Of a DNA stretch of 17,599 nt, positions 1 to 4,884 are shown in pieces. Position numbers and translations under genes: made by a program. Positions within the stretch are counted from its first letter, which is position 1; every line of letters begins with the position of its first letter. Source of the stretch: Bacteroidales bacterium (GTDB lineage Bacteria > Bacteroidota > Bacteroidia > Bacteroidales > UBA932); NCBI GenBank assembly GCA_017615445.1, contig JAGAAD010000005.1, forward strand, positions 1-17,599. Reading direction: 5' to 3'. The notes below the pieces were generated by a model. It made no database searches and had not been told where the DNA came from. It saw only the letters and a list, made by a program, of their open reading frames with translations.

Positions 1-2
1 TA

Positions 3-275
3 GGGAATTATGCATTCATTAACTCTCCGGTCAAAAAGGCCACTTTTGGCCCTGCTTTAACTGGACTCGGGGGCAGCCTATTCACTCCTTCGACTATTGA
101 AGAAGTCCATTTCCAGACTACTTCCGGATTCCCTCGCCGAGGCTTCTATTCAAGCTGGCTTGGTGAGGAAGACGTCAATCCTTCGCTGAAGATATACGTC
201 CCTGCATCAGCGTACGAGGAGTACTACAATAAGTGGAATGCCGCTTCCTGGTGGTCCAAGGTCCTGACAGAATAG
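3..275 (+). CDS. BspA-type leucine-rich-repeat (LRR_5) surface protein, C-terminal fragment
   Basis: An open frame enters from the left edge and ends at TAG 273-275, giving 90 residues of the C-terminus of a larger protein. Residues 4-36 follow the irregular beta/hydrophobic spacing of LRR_5 (BspA-like) repeats. The tail, with IYVPASAYEEYYNKW at 64-78, matches the usual closing cap of these proteins, where a 'lxIYVPaxxxxxYkxxW' strand is followed by a short Trp-rich helix. Family members are secreted or surface proteins involved in adhesion or of unknown role in Bacteroidales. No cell-wall or type IX sorting domain is visible at the end. The start lies outside the window. It converges on the minus-strand gene ending at 302, with 26 nt between them. 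The family call rests on the C-terminal pattern only. Confidence 0.7.
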   Translation, partial: GNYAFINSPVKKATFGPALTGLGGSLFTPSTIEEVHFQTTSGFPRRGFYSSWLGEEDVNPSLKIYVPASAYEEYYNKWNAASWWSKVLTE

Positions 276-301
276 CGCGGGATAGGCTCGTTAAAAAAAC
301 A

Positions 302-583
302 TTAGAACGGCAGCAGATACCCCTTCGGGAACTTTTTCCGGAGGCGGTATCTCATTGTGTAGACGCTGGTGCGCATAACGTGCATGGCGGAAGAAATATC
401 GTCGGTTGAGGCGCCGGAGAGGAAGAGAAGTATGTAGCAGCGCTCCACTGCAGAAAGCTGGGAAGTGGCTGCGCTTATTACGGCCTTTGCTAGTTTAAGA
501 TCGACTCCGGCGGTGAGCTCTTTCACTGCCGGGTTCTTCTGCATAAGGGCCTGCAAGGCGATGTCTACACTTTTGTCTCTCAC
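302..583 (-). CDS. Small stand-alone HTH protein, truncated paralog of the neighbouring TPR regulator
   Basis: This 93-residue protein aligns without gaps over its last 85 residues with the C-terminus of the regulator at 655-1959. Shared stretches include LTAGV, LSAVER, YILLF, SVYTMRYR and the final LPF. It is therefore only the helix-turn-helix module (about residues 48-82) plus a short helical lead, without lipoprotein signal, TPR array or membrane helix. Translation would start at a GTG (583-581) that directly follows an in-frame TAA, and no Shine-Dalgarno is visible. The GTG sits inside the 3' arm of an 8-bp inverted repeat (577-603). A -7-like TATTTTTG lies just upstream, so expression is possible. 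It could be a soluble competitor or co-regulator made by duplication, or a decaying remnant. The reading frame is intact and the HTH residues look conserved, which favours a live gene. Confidence 0.6.
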   Translation of the reverse strand: MRDKSVDIALQALMQKNPAVKELTAGVDLKLAKAVISAATSQLSAVERCYILLFLSGASTDDISSAMHVMRTSVYTMRYRLRKKFPKGYLLPF

Positions 584-603
584 TTACTATCTTATAGTGA
601 GAG
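577..603 (-). promoter_or_regulatory. 8-bp inverted repeat over the start codon of the small HTH gene
   Basis: CTCTCACT (577-584) and AGTGAGAG (596-603) are perfect inverted repeats with an 11-nt loop. In the minus-strand transcript the GTG start lies in the 3' arm. The site could be an operator or an mRNA hairpin that hides the start. It lies directly downstream of a -7-like TATTTTTG. Confidence 0.45.
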
Positions 604-611
604 CAAAAATA
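604..611 (-). promoter_or_regulatory. Candidate -7 element (TATTTTTG) for the small HTH gene
   Basis: On the minus strand TATTTTTG fits the Bacteroidota -7 consensus TAnnTTTG. No TTTG occurs at the usual 19-21 nt upstream; the nearest is 27 nt away. A direct repeat TATAGACAAA lies at 634-653 further upstream. The call is weak because only one of the two boxes matches. Confidence 0.35.
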
Positions 612-654
612 ATTGATACGGATTTTTTGACGTATAGACAAATATAGACAAACG

Positions 655-1959
655 TCAAAACGGCAGCGAAAAACCTGGGGGATATTTCTTTTTAATCCTG
701 TATCGCATCGTGTAGACGCTCGAGACGTCTACATTCATTGCTGTCGCGATTTCCTCGGTCGACGAGCCCGACATAAACAGCAGAATATACTGTCGCTCAA
801 CTGCCGACAGAGGTTTGGAGGCCGAATCGAAGATCTTCCGTGCGAGGTCATGGCTGACCCCGGCCGTGAGTTTGCGGACCTTCGGGTCCTTCTCGACCAG
901 CGCTTCGACTGCGGCGGTGTACCGGCTCTGTTCGCGGCTGCGGATGAGCATGCGATAGTAAATGACCATGGCCACGAGCAGCAGAACAAAGACGGCCGCT
1001 ATGCCCTGGACTCGCGACAGGCGAGTCTCGACCTTCGCGACGTTGTACCGGGCTTCCACCTCGCGCACGGCGGCGTTCCGCTCGGCTCCGAAGCGCACTC
1101 GGTCGTTCTCGCCCTTGAGCTGCTGGTATTCGAGCGCCTTCTCTGGCTCGCCGATGGCCGTGTAAACTTCCACGAAAAAAGCATAGGCCTCGCCGCGCTC
1201 GGTCAGCACGGTGTTGGGCGCGACCGTCTCAACGCTGTCAATCAGCGCTAGCACGGTCGTCATCTCTTCGAGCGCCCGGTCGATCTGTCCGTCGGCATAG
1301 TAGAGCCATGCCCGTTCGTCGCGGATGGAAACGTCGCCCTGCTGGCGTTCATGCTCCTTAGCATTGGGTCGCTCACGGTTGACCTTTTCGGCCATGGCCA
1401 GGTACTTCTCTATCGAATCGCGGACTGGCTGCTCGCAGTAGATGTCGTAGCCAGTGGCCATATTATAGTAGTTCCAGACCGGGTTGATCCGGTAGTCTTC
1501 CATCTCCTTCCAGCTCATCCTTTCTTGCAGGGCCAGGGCCTGCCGTATCTCATCGAAGATGGCATCGCGTGTCTCATCCAACCCGTCTTCTTCATAGCGG
1601 GCGGCGTAGAAACCGCTCATCATAGAGTGGTAGCTGTAGCCCACGCCCGCATCGTCAGGATGGTCCTCGGCAAGCTCCTTCATCCTGGCCATAATCCTCT
1701 GCAGCCCGATGGTGTCGCGCTGGTTGAAGTAGTTGTTTGCCATCTCGTAGAGACAGCACGATTCGAAGGCCCAGTTGCCGACCTTATGGAAATCGTCCGC
1801 CAGATGTTGGTAGCCTTCGTGAGCCTTTTCAGGCGACTCGCTGAAGGTCTGCTCGTGGACGGCATCCCAGCGCTCAAGAAGCCGCGAGTTTTTCGCCTCC
1901 CGACAACCGCTGAGCGCAATTCCAGCAAGAGTCATTATGATGAGAACCGTTTTTTTCAT
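655..1959 (-). CDS. Membrane-anchored TPR regulator with C-terminal LuxR/sigma70-like HTH
   Basis: The protein has 434 residues from the ATG at 1959. The frame stays open further upstream, but that stretch reads through the promoter motif, so MKKTVLI is the sensible start. Residues 1-19 form a lipoprotein signal (lipobox ALSGC, Cys19). Residues about 25-300 are helical and TPR-like, for example YYADGQIDRALEEM near 220-233 and AIGEPEKALEYQQ near 268-280. Residues 320-338 are a transmembrane helix. Residues 384-425 are an HTH (LSAVERQYILLFMSG, then VSSVYTMRYRIKKK). The implied topology is a periplasmic TPR sensor, one membrane pass and a cytoplasmic DNA-binding tail. Such single-protein sensors are common in Bacteroidales; their signals are mostly unknown. 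A second copy of the HTH domain lies downstream at 302-583. Its promoter palindrome is shared with the gene at 3832-4440, which makes that gene a candidate target. Confidence 0.75.
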   Translation of the reverse strand: MKKTVLIIMTLAGIALSGCREAKNSRLLERWDAVHEQTFSESPEKAHEGYQHLADDFHKVGNWAFESCCLYEMANNYFNQRDTIGLQRIMARMKELAEDHPDDAGVGYSYHSMMSGFYAARYEEDGLDETRDAIFDEIRQALALQERMSWKEMEDYRINPVWNYYNMATGYDIYCEQPVRDSIEKYLAMAEKVNRERPNAKEHERQQGDVSIRDERAWLYYADGQIDRALEEMTTVLALIDSVETVAPNTVLTERGEAYAFFVEVYTAIGEPEKALEYQQLKGENDRVRFGAERNAAVREVEARYNVAKVETRLSRVQGIAAVFVLLLVAMVIYYRMLIRSREQSRYTAAVEALVEKDPKVRKLTAGVSHDLARKIFDSASKPLSAVERQYILLFMSGSSTEEIATAMNVDVSSVYTMRYRIKKKYPPGFSLPF

Positions 1960-1973
1960 CTTAAATATCTTGA

Positions 1974-1986
1974 TATCGCGAAGATA
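1974..1986 (-). promoter_or_regulatory. Promoter -7 (TATCTTCG) with TATC-GCGAA-GATA repeat, TPR regulator
   Basis: On the minus strand TATCTTCG (1986-1979) resembles the Bacteroidota -7 box TAnnTTTG with one change, and begins 27 nt upstream of the ATG. It is embedded in a short inverted repeat TATC-GCGAA-GATA. The 14-nt string TATCTTCGCGATAT occurs again at exactly the same distance from the ATG of the gene at 3832-4440. No clear -33 TTTG is present at 19-21 nt, which would fit an activator-dependent promoter. Confidence 0.5.
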
Positions 1987-2038
1987 AAAATAATTCCACA
2001 TCTTAGACACGCAAGATATGCACGGAGATTTCTCCCAA

Positions 2039-2054
2039 AGTGCAAATTAGCACT
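2039..2054. repeat. Inverted repeat AGTGC-AAATTA-GCACT in a divergent intergenic region
   Basis: This 5-bp perfect arm pair with a 6-nt AT spacer lies between the divergent TPR regulator and the TA-like pair. A second small palindrome, GGAGA-TT-TCTCC, sits at 2024-2035. Either could be an operator. Nothing in the sequence says which gene it would serve. Confidence 0.3.
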
Positions 2055-2069
2055 AAAAAAACATATTAA

Positions 2070-2103
2070 AACTTGTACAAGTTAAAAAATGATTGTAAAT
2101 TTG
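2070..2103 (+). promoter_or_regulatory. Promoter and palindromic operator of the TA-like pair (leaderless mRNA)
   Basis: TAAATTTG (2096-2103) matches the -7 consensus TAnnTTTG exactly. CTTG (2072-2075) stands 20 nt upstream in the -33 position. The -33 box lies inside a perfect 14-bp palindrome AACTTGTACAAGTT (2070-2083), and its half-site TTGTAC recurs at 2101-2106 over the end of the -7 box. The ATG at 2108 is only 4 nt past the -7 box, so the transcript should begin at or within a base or two of the start codon. The layout suits repression by the XRE protein encoded in the same operon. Confidence 0.65.
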
Positions 2104-2107
2104 TACT

Positions 2108-2671
2108 ATGAAGTTCGATGATGTGTTAGGAGATGGCCGTTTGTGGGCGGTGAGGTACGATGGGATGCAGGATAATATCTTATTCTGTACATTTCATGAT
2201 TGGGTGGACATAGACTGGTTGGAGCTGTTTTTTACCGAACACATCGCAGATCTGAGGCGCTATTTTAGAATAACCGAGGTAAATGATGCTATTATAGATA
2301 CTATAACTGATGCTACGCGGTTACAGGCCTTGATACTGGATTTATCGCCAGAGGCGGATTTAGATTTGCTCTTTAGGCCGTTAGATAATAATAGGATTGC
2401 AGAGATGCTTCTGGGGAAGGAAAAGGCAAAGGGAGAGAGAACGTCAGGTCACCCGTCTTGGTTAAGGCTATATGCATTGAAGGTTGAACCACAAATATAT
2501 ATTATAACAGGTGGCGCGATAAAGTTGACTTACAAGATGGAAGATAGGCAACACACATTGAAAGAGCTTGAGCGACTTGAGGTGGTTCGTAATTTCTTAA
2601 TTGAAAAAGGCGTCGCGGACTTGGAGGGTATGATTGATTTAAACAAAGAAGAATATGACAAGAGCAATTGA
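2108..2671 (+). CDS. Conserved Bacteroidota hypothetical protein, putative toxin of a TA-like pair
   Basis: The 187-residue cytoplasmic protein has no signal peptide or membrane segment. Segments resembling a family I recall from Bacteroidota genomes, usually annotated hypothetical and paired with an XRE protein, are RLWAVRYDG (11-19), LRPLDNNRIAEMLLGKEKA-like sequence (about 88-107), SGHPSWLRLYALKVEP (113-128) and YIITGGAIKLTYKMEDR (131-147) with a following HT and Leu-rich helix. The strand-rich 'YIITGGAIKLT' core followed by helices is reminiscent of RelE/HigB-type toxins that precede their antitoxin, but catalytic residues cannot be assigned. The stop overlaps the next gene by 17 bp, implying translational coupling. 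The gene is clearly AT-richer than the aro and Sus genes, which suggests horizontal acquisition. Function is inferred from context only. Confidence 0.6.
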   Translation: MKFDDVLGDGRLWAVRYDGMQDNILFCTFHDWVDIDWLELFFTEHIADLRRYFRITEVNDAIIDTITDATRLQALILDLSPEADLDLLFRPLDNNRIAEMLLGKEKAKGERTSGHPSWLRLYALKVEPQIYIITGGAIKLTYKMEDRQHTLKELERLEVVRNFLIEKGVADLEGMIDLNKEEYDKSN

Positions 2672-3038
2672 CGTACTGCGCGCAAACCAGAGCGCAGAGA
2701 ATTCAAAATGGCGAGAACAGGCCCAATGGCGGACGGAGAATTGGGGCTGGCTGAAGCACTCTCTCCATATTGCCCTACAGACAAGAGACCGAATGAGGGC
2801 GCTTGGCCTCACCCAGAAAGAATTGGCAGAAAGGATGGGCTGTTCTCAGCAATACGTTTCCCTGATTCTCAAAGGGAAGGAGAATCTTACTCTTGAAACA
2901 ATCTCAAAAATTGAAAGTGTTCTCGACTTTGACCTAATCGGTAATCGTGCTAAATGTGTAGAGGGGTATTCCCCAACATATACTCCTTCTTATCTCAGTG
3001 AGACCGAAGGCCCCGAATATGGAGAAAAGAAAGAGTAA
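2655..3038 (+). CDS. XRE-family helix-turn-helix protein, putative antitoxin/autorepressor
   Basis: The protein has 127 residues. A Cro/C1-type HTH spans about residues 45-95: LTQKELAERMGCSQQYVSLILKG holds helices 2 and 3, and NLTLETISKIESVL gives helices 4 and 5. Residues 1-44 form a Trp-rich N-terminal extension (W19, W25, W30, W32), and the last 30 residues are polar and probably disordered; one of these would be the usual toxin-binding region. The start at 2655 lies inside the upstream gene (17-bp overlap) after a purine-rich stretch. Toxin-first order with an XRE partner resembles HigBA modules. It likely binds the palindrome at 2070-2083 to control its own operon. A plain transcription factor paired with a non-toxic partner is the alternative. 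Confidence 0.75.
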   Translation: MTRAIDVLRANQSAENSKWREQAQWRTENWGWLKHSLHIALQTRDRMRALGLTQKELAERMGCSQQYVSLILKGKENLTLETISKIESVLDFDLIGNRAKCVEGYSPTYTPSYLSETEGPEYGEKKE

Positions 3039-3050
3039 ATCGGCATCCTC

Positions 3051-3090
3051 CACAAGAAAAGCATCGCTTCGCGGCGATGCTTTTCTTGTG
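3051..3090. terminator. Strong hairpin terminator, probably bidirectional
   Basis: CACAAGAAAAGCATCGC (3051-3067) pairs perfectly with 3074-3090, a 17-bp stem with a 6-nt loop. The arms carry an A-run and a T-run, so it can act in both directions. It starts 12 nt after the stop at 3038 and lies 76 nt beyond the minus-strand stop at 3167, serving both convergent operons. Confidence 0.75.
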
Positions 3091-3166
3091 CCCGTAGTTG
3101 GGGTGTTATCGAACCCTTTGCTGGAGGATTTGGAAAAGATATGGGCTTTAAGGGAGTGGATACCTA

Positions 3167-3823
3167 TTAAATGTGGGTAATCGATATGCTGCTGATACCG
3201 CCTCGAAGTTCCATGATGAGGGCGTCGACTCTGACACCGCCTTTTTGGACTTCCATCTTGAGGTAGCCGTAGGCGTTCCAGCTGGATCCTTCGGGCTCTG
3301 CTGCAGTATATTTGATGTTCGCCTCCTCATGATTGAAAAGGCATACGTATCCGTCTTCTTCTGTGCGAGTGCCATTCAATTCAACGTTCCAGTCGCGATG
3401 TCCATCTGCAGTAGGGTCAACTGCTGTAGCTTTCAGTTTGAACTTTGTTGGAAACTTACATTCACCAAAGGCAAAATCCCCATCGTAATCGAATTCCCAT
3501 GCCGCGACTCCGGCAATCTTCGTTATTGTAGCGCCTTTAAGCGCTCCATCGCGATTGACTGTCCATACGCTACCGTCCGTCGATAGCGAAGTCCCGTCAG
3601 AGAGGTAGAAATACTTGGCCATGGAGCCTTCTTTGTCCATCTTAAGGGCAGATTCAAGTTCCAAAAGGCAGTCGGTTACTATGTCGTTGGAAATGTATAG
3701 CAAGTAATCTTTAAGATAAGTGCTTACATATGATGGTGAGGGCGAATAGTGGTCCGTCCCGTCGTATTTCGAGCATGAAACCAGAGTTGTTGTCACTATC
3801 AGGAGGTATAATAGTCTCTTCAT
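3167..3823 (-). CDS. Lipoprotein of unknown function
   Basis: The protein has 218 residues. MKRLLYLLIVTTTLVSC is a lipoprotein signal with Cys17 as the acylated residue. The mature part is polar with alternating beta-strand character (for example SVWTVNRDGALKGATITKI and FKLKATAVDPTADGHRDWNVELNGT) and acidic, consistent with a small periplasmic or surface beta-sandwich. I recognise no family. The start is 8 nt after the stop of the outer-membrane protein gene at 3832, so the two form an operon and may act together at the outer membrane. Transcription would run to the hairpin at 3051-3090. Confidence 0.7.
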   Translation of the reverse strand: MKRLLYLLIVTTTLVSCSKYDGTDHYSPSPSYVSTYLKDYLLYISNDIVTDCLLELESALKMDKEGSMAKYFYLSDGTSLSTDGSVWTVNRDGALKGATITKIAGVAAWEFDYDGDFAFGECKFPTKFKLKATAVDPTADGHRDWNVELNGTRTEEDGYVCLFNHEEANIKYTAAEPEGSSWNAYGYLKMEVQKGGVRVDALIMELRGGISSISITHI

Positions 3824-3831
3824 AATTGCTG

Positions 3832-4440
3832 CTATAGATTAAAACCAATGCCACACTTGACAATATAATAAGTGCCAACTCCGACTTCACCAAATAGGTA
3901 TAAAGAATCATCCCCAAGATATATACCCAAAGGAGATATTTGATAGGCAAAATTTAGTGTTGTGGGCTGATAGTCTCCAATAGAAAGATATGTGCCAGCA
4001 TAAAGTCTGGCATAAATACCACCTCTGCGATTATTGGTCTTCTTATACCAGAAAGTTGCAGTGGGCATAAGCGAAATATAATGCTGAGAGAGAGTCTGGC
4101 TCTGAGAGTCATCCCGGAAGTCGTGTCTATAAGCTAAACCAGGTTGAGTCTCTACCCTAATTACTCCCCATCCTGCTTCGGCTCCGACATTAAGCCAATC
4201 GGTAAGACTATAATTGTATTGAGCCCCTAAAGTCGTGAACTTGTCATAGCGGACGTCATCGTCATAAAGATTCTTGAGGGTAGTCTGGTATGAGTTAGGG
4301 TTGTTATACTTGAGATCCAGCATAGCCGACCCGCCTGCTGGTCCTCCAATGGACAACTCGAGAAAACTCCTTTTCTCTTGAGAGTGAACAGTCACGATCA
4401 CTCCACATATAAAGGTAATTAGTAGAAGTGTTTTTTTCAT
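3832..4440 (-). CDS. Outer-membrane beta-barrel protein, small porin-like
   Basis: The protein has 202 residues from the ATG at 4440. A longer frame exists but reads through the promoter palindrome. Residues 1-20 are a Sec signal peptide with probable cleavage at VHS|QEK. The mature protein shows amphipathic strands of alternating polar and hydrophobic or aromatic residues, as in FTTLGAQYNYSLTDWLNVGAEAGWGVIRVE, ARLYAGTYLSIG and LYLFGEVGVGTYYIVKCGIGFNL. This fits an 8-stranded OmpA/OMP_b-brl-type barrel. It heads an operon with the lipoprotein at 3167-3823. Its promoter shares a 14-nt motif, at identical spacing, with the TPR regulator at 655-1959. The exact barrel family and ligand are unknown. 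Confidence 0.7.
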   Translation of the reverse strand: MKKTLLLITFICGVIVTVHSQEKRSFLELSIGGPAGGSAMLDLKYNNPNSYQTTLKNLYDDDVRYDKFTTLGAQYNYSLTDWLNVGAEAGWGVIRVETQPGLAYRHDFRDDSQSQTLSQHYISLMPTATFWYKKTNNRRGGIYARLYAGTYLSIGDYQPTTLNFAYQISPLGIYLGDDSLYLFGEVGVGTYYIVKCGIGFNL

Positions 4441-4450
4441 CTGGTTGTTC

Positions 4451-4471
4451 TTTATATCGCGAAGATATAAA
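4451..4471 (-). promoter_or_regulatory. Promoter -7 inside a perfect 8-bp inverted repeat
   Basis: TTTATATC (4451-4458), GCGAA, GATATAAA (4464-4471) is a perfect 8-bp inverted repeat. Read on the minus strand it contains TATCTTCG (4467-4460), a -7-like box starting 27 nt before the ATG at 4440. The same box and part of the palindrome recur before the TPR regulator. No TTTG is seen at the -33 position. Confidence 0.5.
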
Positions 4472-4497
4472 AAATCCAGGACCTTGATGCGGCAGAG

Positions 4498-4587
4498 CGT
4501 GCATACCTGGCTCTGCAAAGCGCCAGGTATGAGCGTTTAAGCCCCTATTTGCTCATACCTGGTCACAAATTTGACCAGGTATGCACG
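4498..4587. repeat. Four alternating copies of CATACCTGG forming nested palindromes
   Basis: The 9-mer CATACCTGG is present forward at 4502-4510 and 4554-4562 and as its complement CCAGGTATG at 4523-4531 and 4575-4583. Pairing is possible in two exclusive ways. Adjacent copies pair as 1:2 (10 bp, 4502-4511 with 4522-4531) and 3:4 (12 bp, 4554-4565 with 4572-4583). Nested copies pair as 1:4 (13 bp, 4498-4510 with 4575-4587) around 2:3 (12 bp, 4523-4534 with 4551-4562). The flanks of each copy are matched to both partners. It may be a REP/BIME-like mobile palindrome, a regulatory switch or a protein-binding array. It lies upstream of the gene at 3832-4440 and is not coding. Confidence 0.8.
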
Positions 4588-4600
4588 GTGGAGTCGGCAT

Positions 4601-4660
4601 GCCCCGGCGGGGCAGCTGCGTAGCAGCGGGGGAAGAAGTGGAGCTCAGCGGAAGTTGAGC
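4601..4660. repeat. Three tandem GC-rich hairpins
   Basis: The stems are GCCCC-GGC-GGGGC (4601-4613), GCTGC-GTA-GCAGC (4615-4627) and GCTCA-(8 nt)-TGAGC (4643-4660). They follow the nested palindrome block directly and end 9 nt before the tRNA terminator. They could be part of a structured RNA or of the same repetitive intergenic element. Confidence 0.55.
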
Positions 4661-4668
4661 GGCGGCAC

Positions 4669-4698
4669 GAAAAAGGGAGACCACATCGGTCTCCCTTT
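4669..4698 (-). terminator. Rho-independent terminator of tRNA-Leu
   Basis: AAAGGGAGACC (4672-4682) and GGTCTCCCTTT (4688-4698) pair perfectly over 11 bp with a 5-nt loop. On the minus strand the stem runs into a T-run (4674-4670). It starts 4 nt past the tRNA 3' end. Confidence 0.85.
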
Positions 4699-4702
4699 CT
4701 TG

Positions 4703-4787
4703 TGCCCAAAGCCGGGATCGAACCGGCACGTCTTTAAGGGACACTGGATTTTGAGTCCAGCGCGTCTACCAATTCCGCCATTCGGGC
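4703..4787 (-). tRNA. tRNA-Leu (anticodon CAA)
   Basis: This 85-nt cloverleaf starts GCCCGAA and ends TTTGGGC with discriminator A, forming a 7-bp acceptor with one G-T pair. The anticodon arm is CTGGA-CTCAAAA-TCCAG, giving anticodon CAA, which reads UUG codons. The T arm is GCCGG-TTCGATC-CCGGC. A long variable arm (TGTCCCTTAAAGACGT) marks a class II tRNA, as expected for Leu. CCA is not encoded. It has its own promoter (4850-4880) and terminator (4669-4698). Confidence 0.95.
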
Positions 4788-4849
4788 TGGTAGGATTCGG
4801 AGAAGAGTGAGGGGTCGCAGCCCTGCGTGACTCTATCCGGATTCGAGGG

Positions 4850-4880
4850 CAAAGGTAGCGCAAAAACGCGATTATTCAAA
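4850..4880 (-). promoter_or_regulatory. Bacteroidota sigma-ABfr-type promoter of tRNA-Leu
   Basis: On the minus strand TTTG (4880-4877), a 19-nt spacer and TACCTTTG (4857-4850) match the consensus TTTG-N19-TAnnTTTG exactly. The -33 box ends 4 bp from the ATG of aroB on the other strand, so this promoter and the aroB 5' end are packed together. No plus-strand TAnnTTTG for aroB is visible in 4788-4884. Confidence 0.85.
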
Positions 4881-4884
4881 TATT

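Noticed and set aside
1960..2010. N-terminal extension of the TPR regulator (and the similar extension at 4441-4518 on the barrel gene)
   Set aside because: Both frames read in phase through the TATCTTCGCGATAT promoter motif, giving a similar YLRDIK peptide before MKK. A proper signal peptide begins only at the MKK start, so the shared peptide is a by-product of shared DNA.
2998..3180. 60-residue plus-strand frame across the terminator hairpin
   Set aside because: It runs through the 17-bp hairpin and beyond the XRE stop, and has no recognisable protein features.
3711..3950. Minus-strand frame of 79 residues with a hydrophobic stretch
   Set aside because: It overlaps the junction of two well-supported minus-strand genes in another frame and has no family resemblance.
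4498..4660. CRISPR array
   Set aside because: The repeats are short, alternate in orientation and lack regular unique spacers; no cas gene is present.
4571..4863. Short frames over the hairpin block and the tRNA-Leu gene on both strands
   Set aside because: They are explained by the tRNA, its terminator and the inverted repeats.
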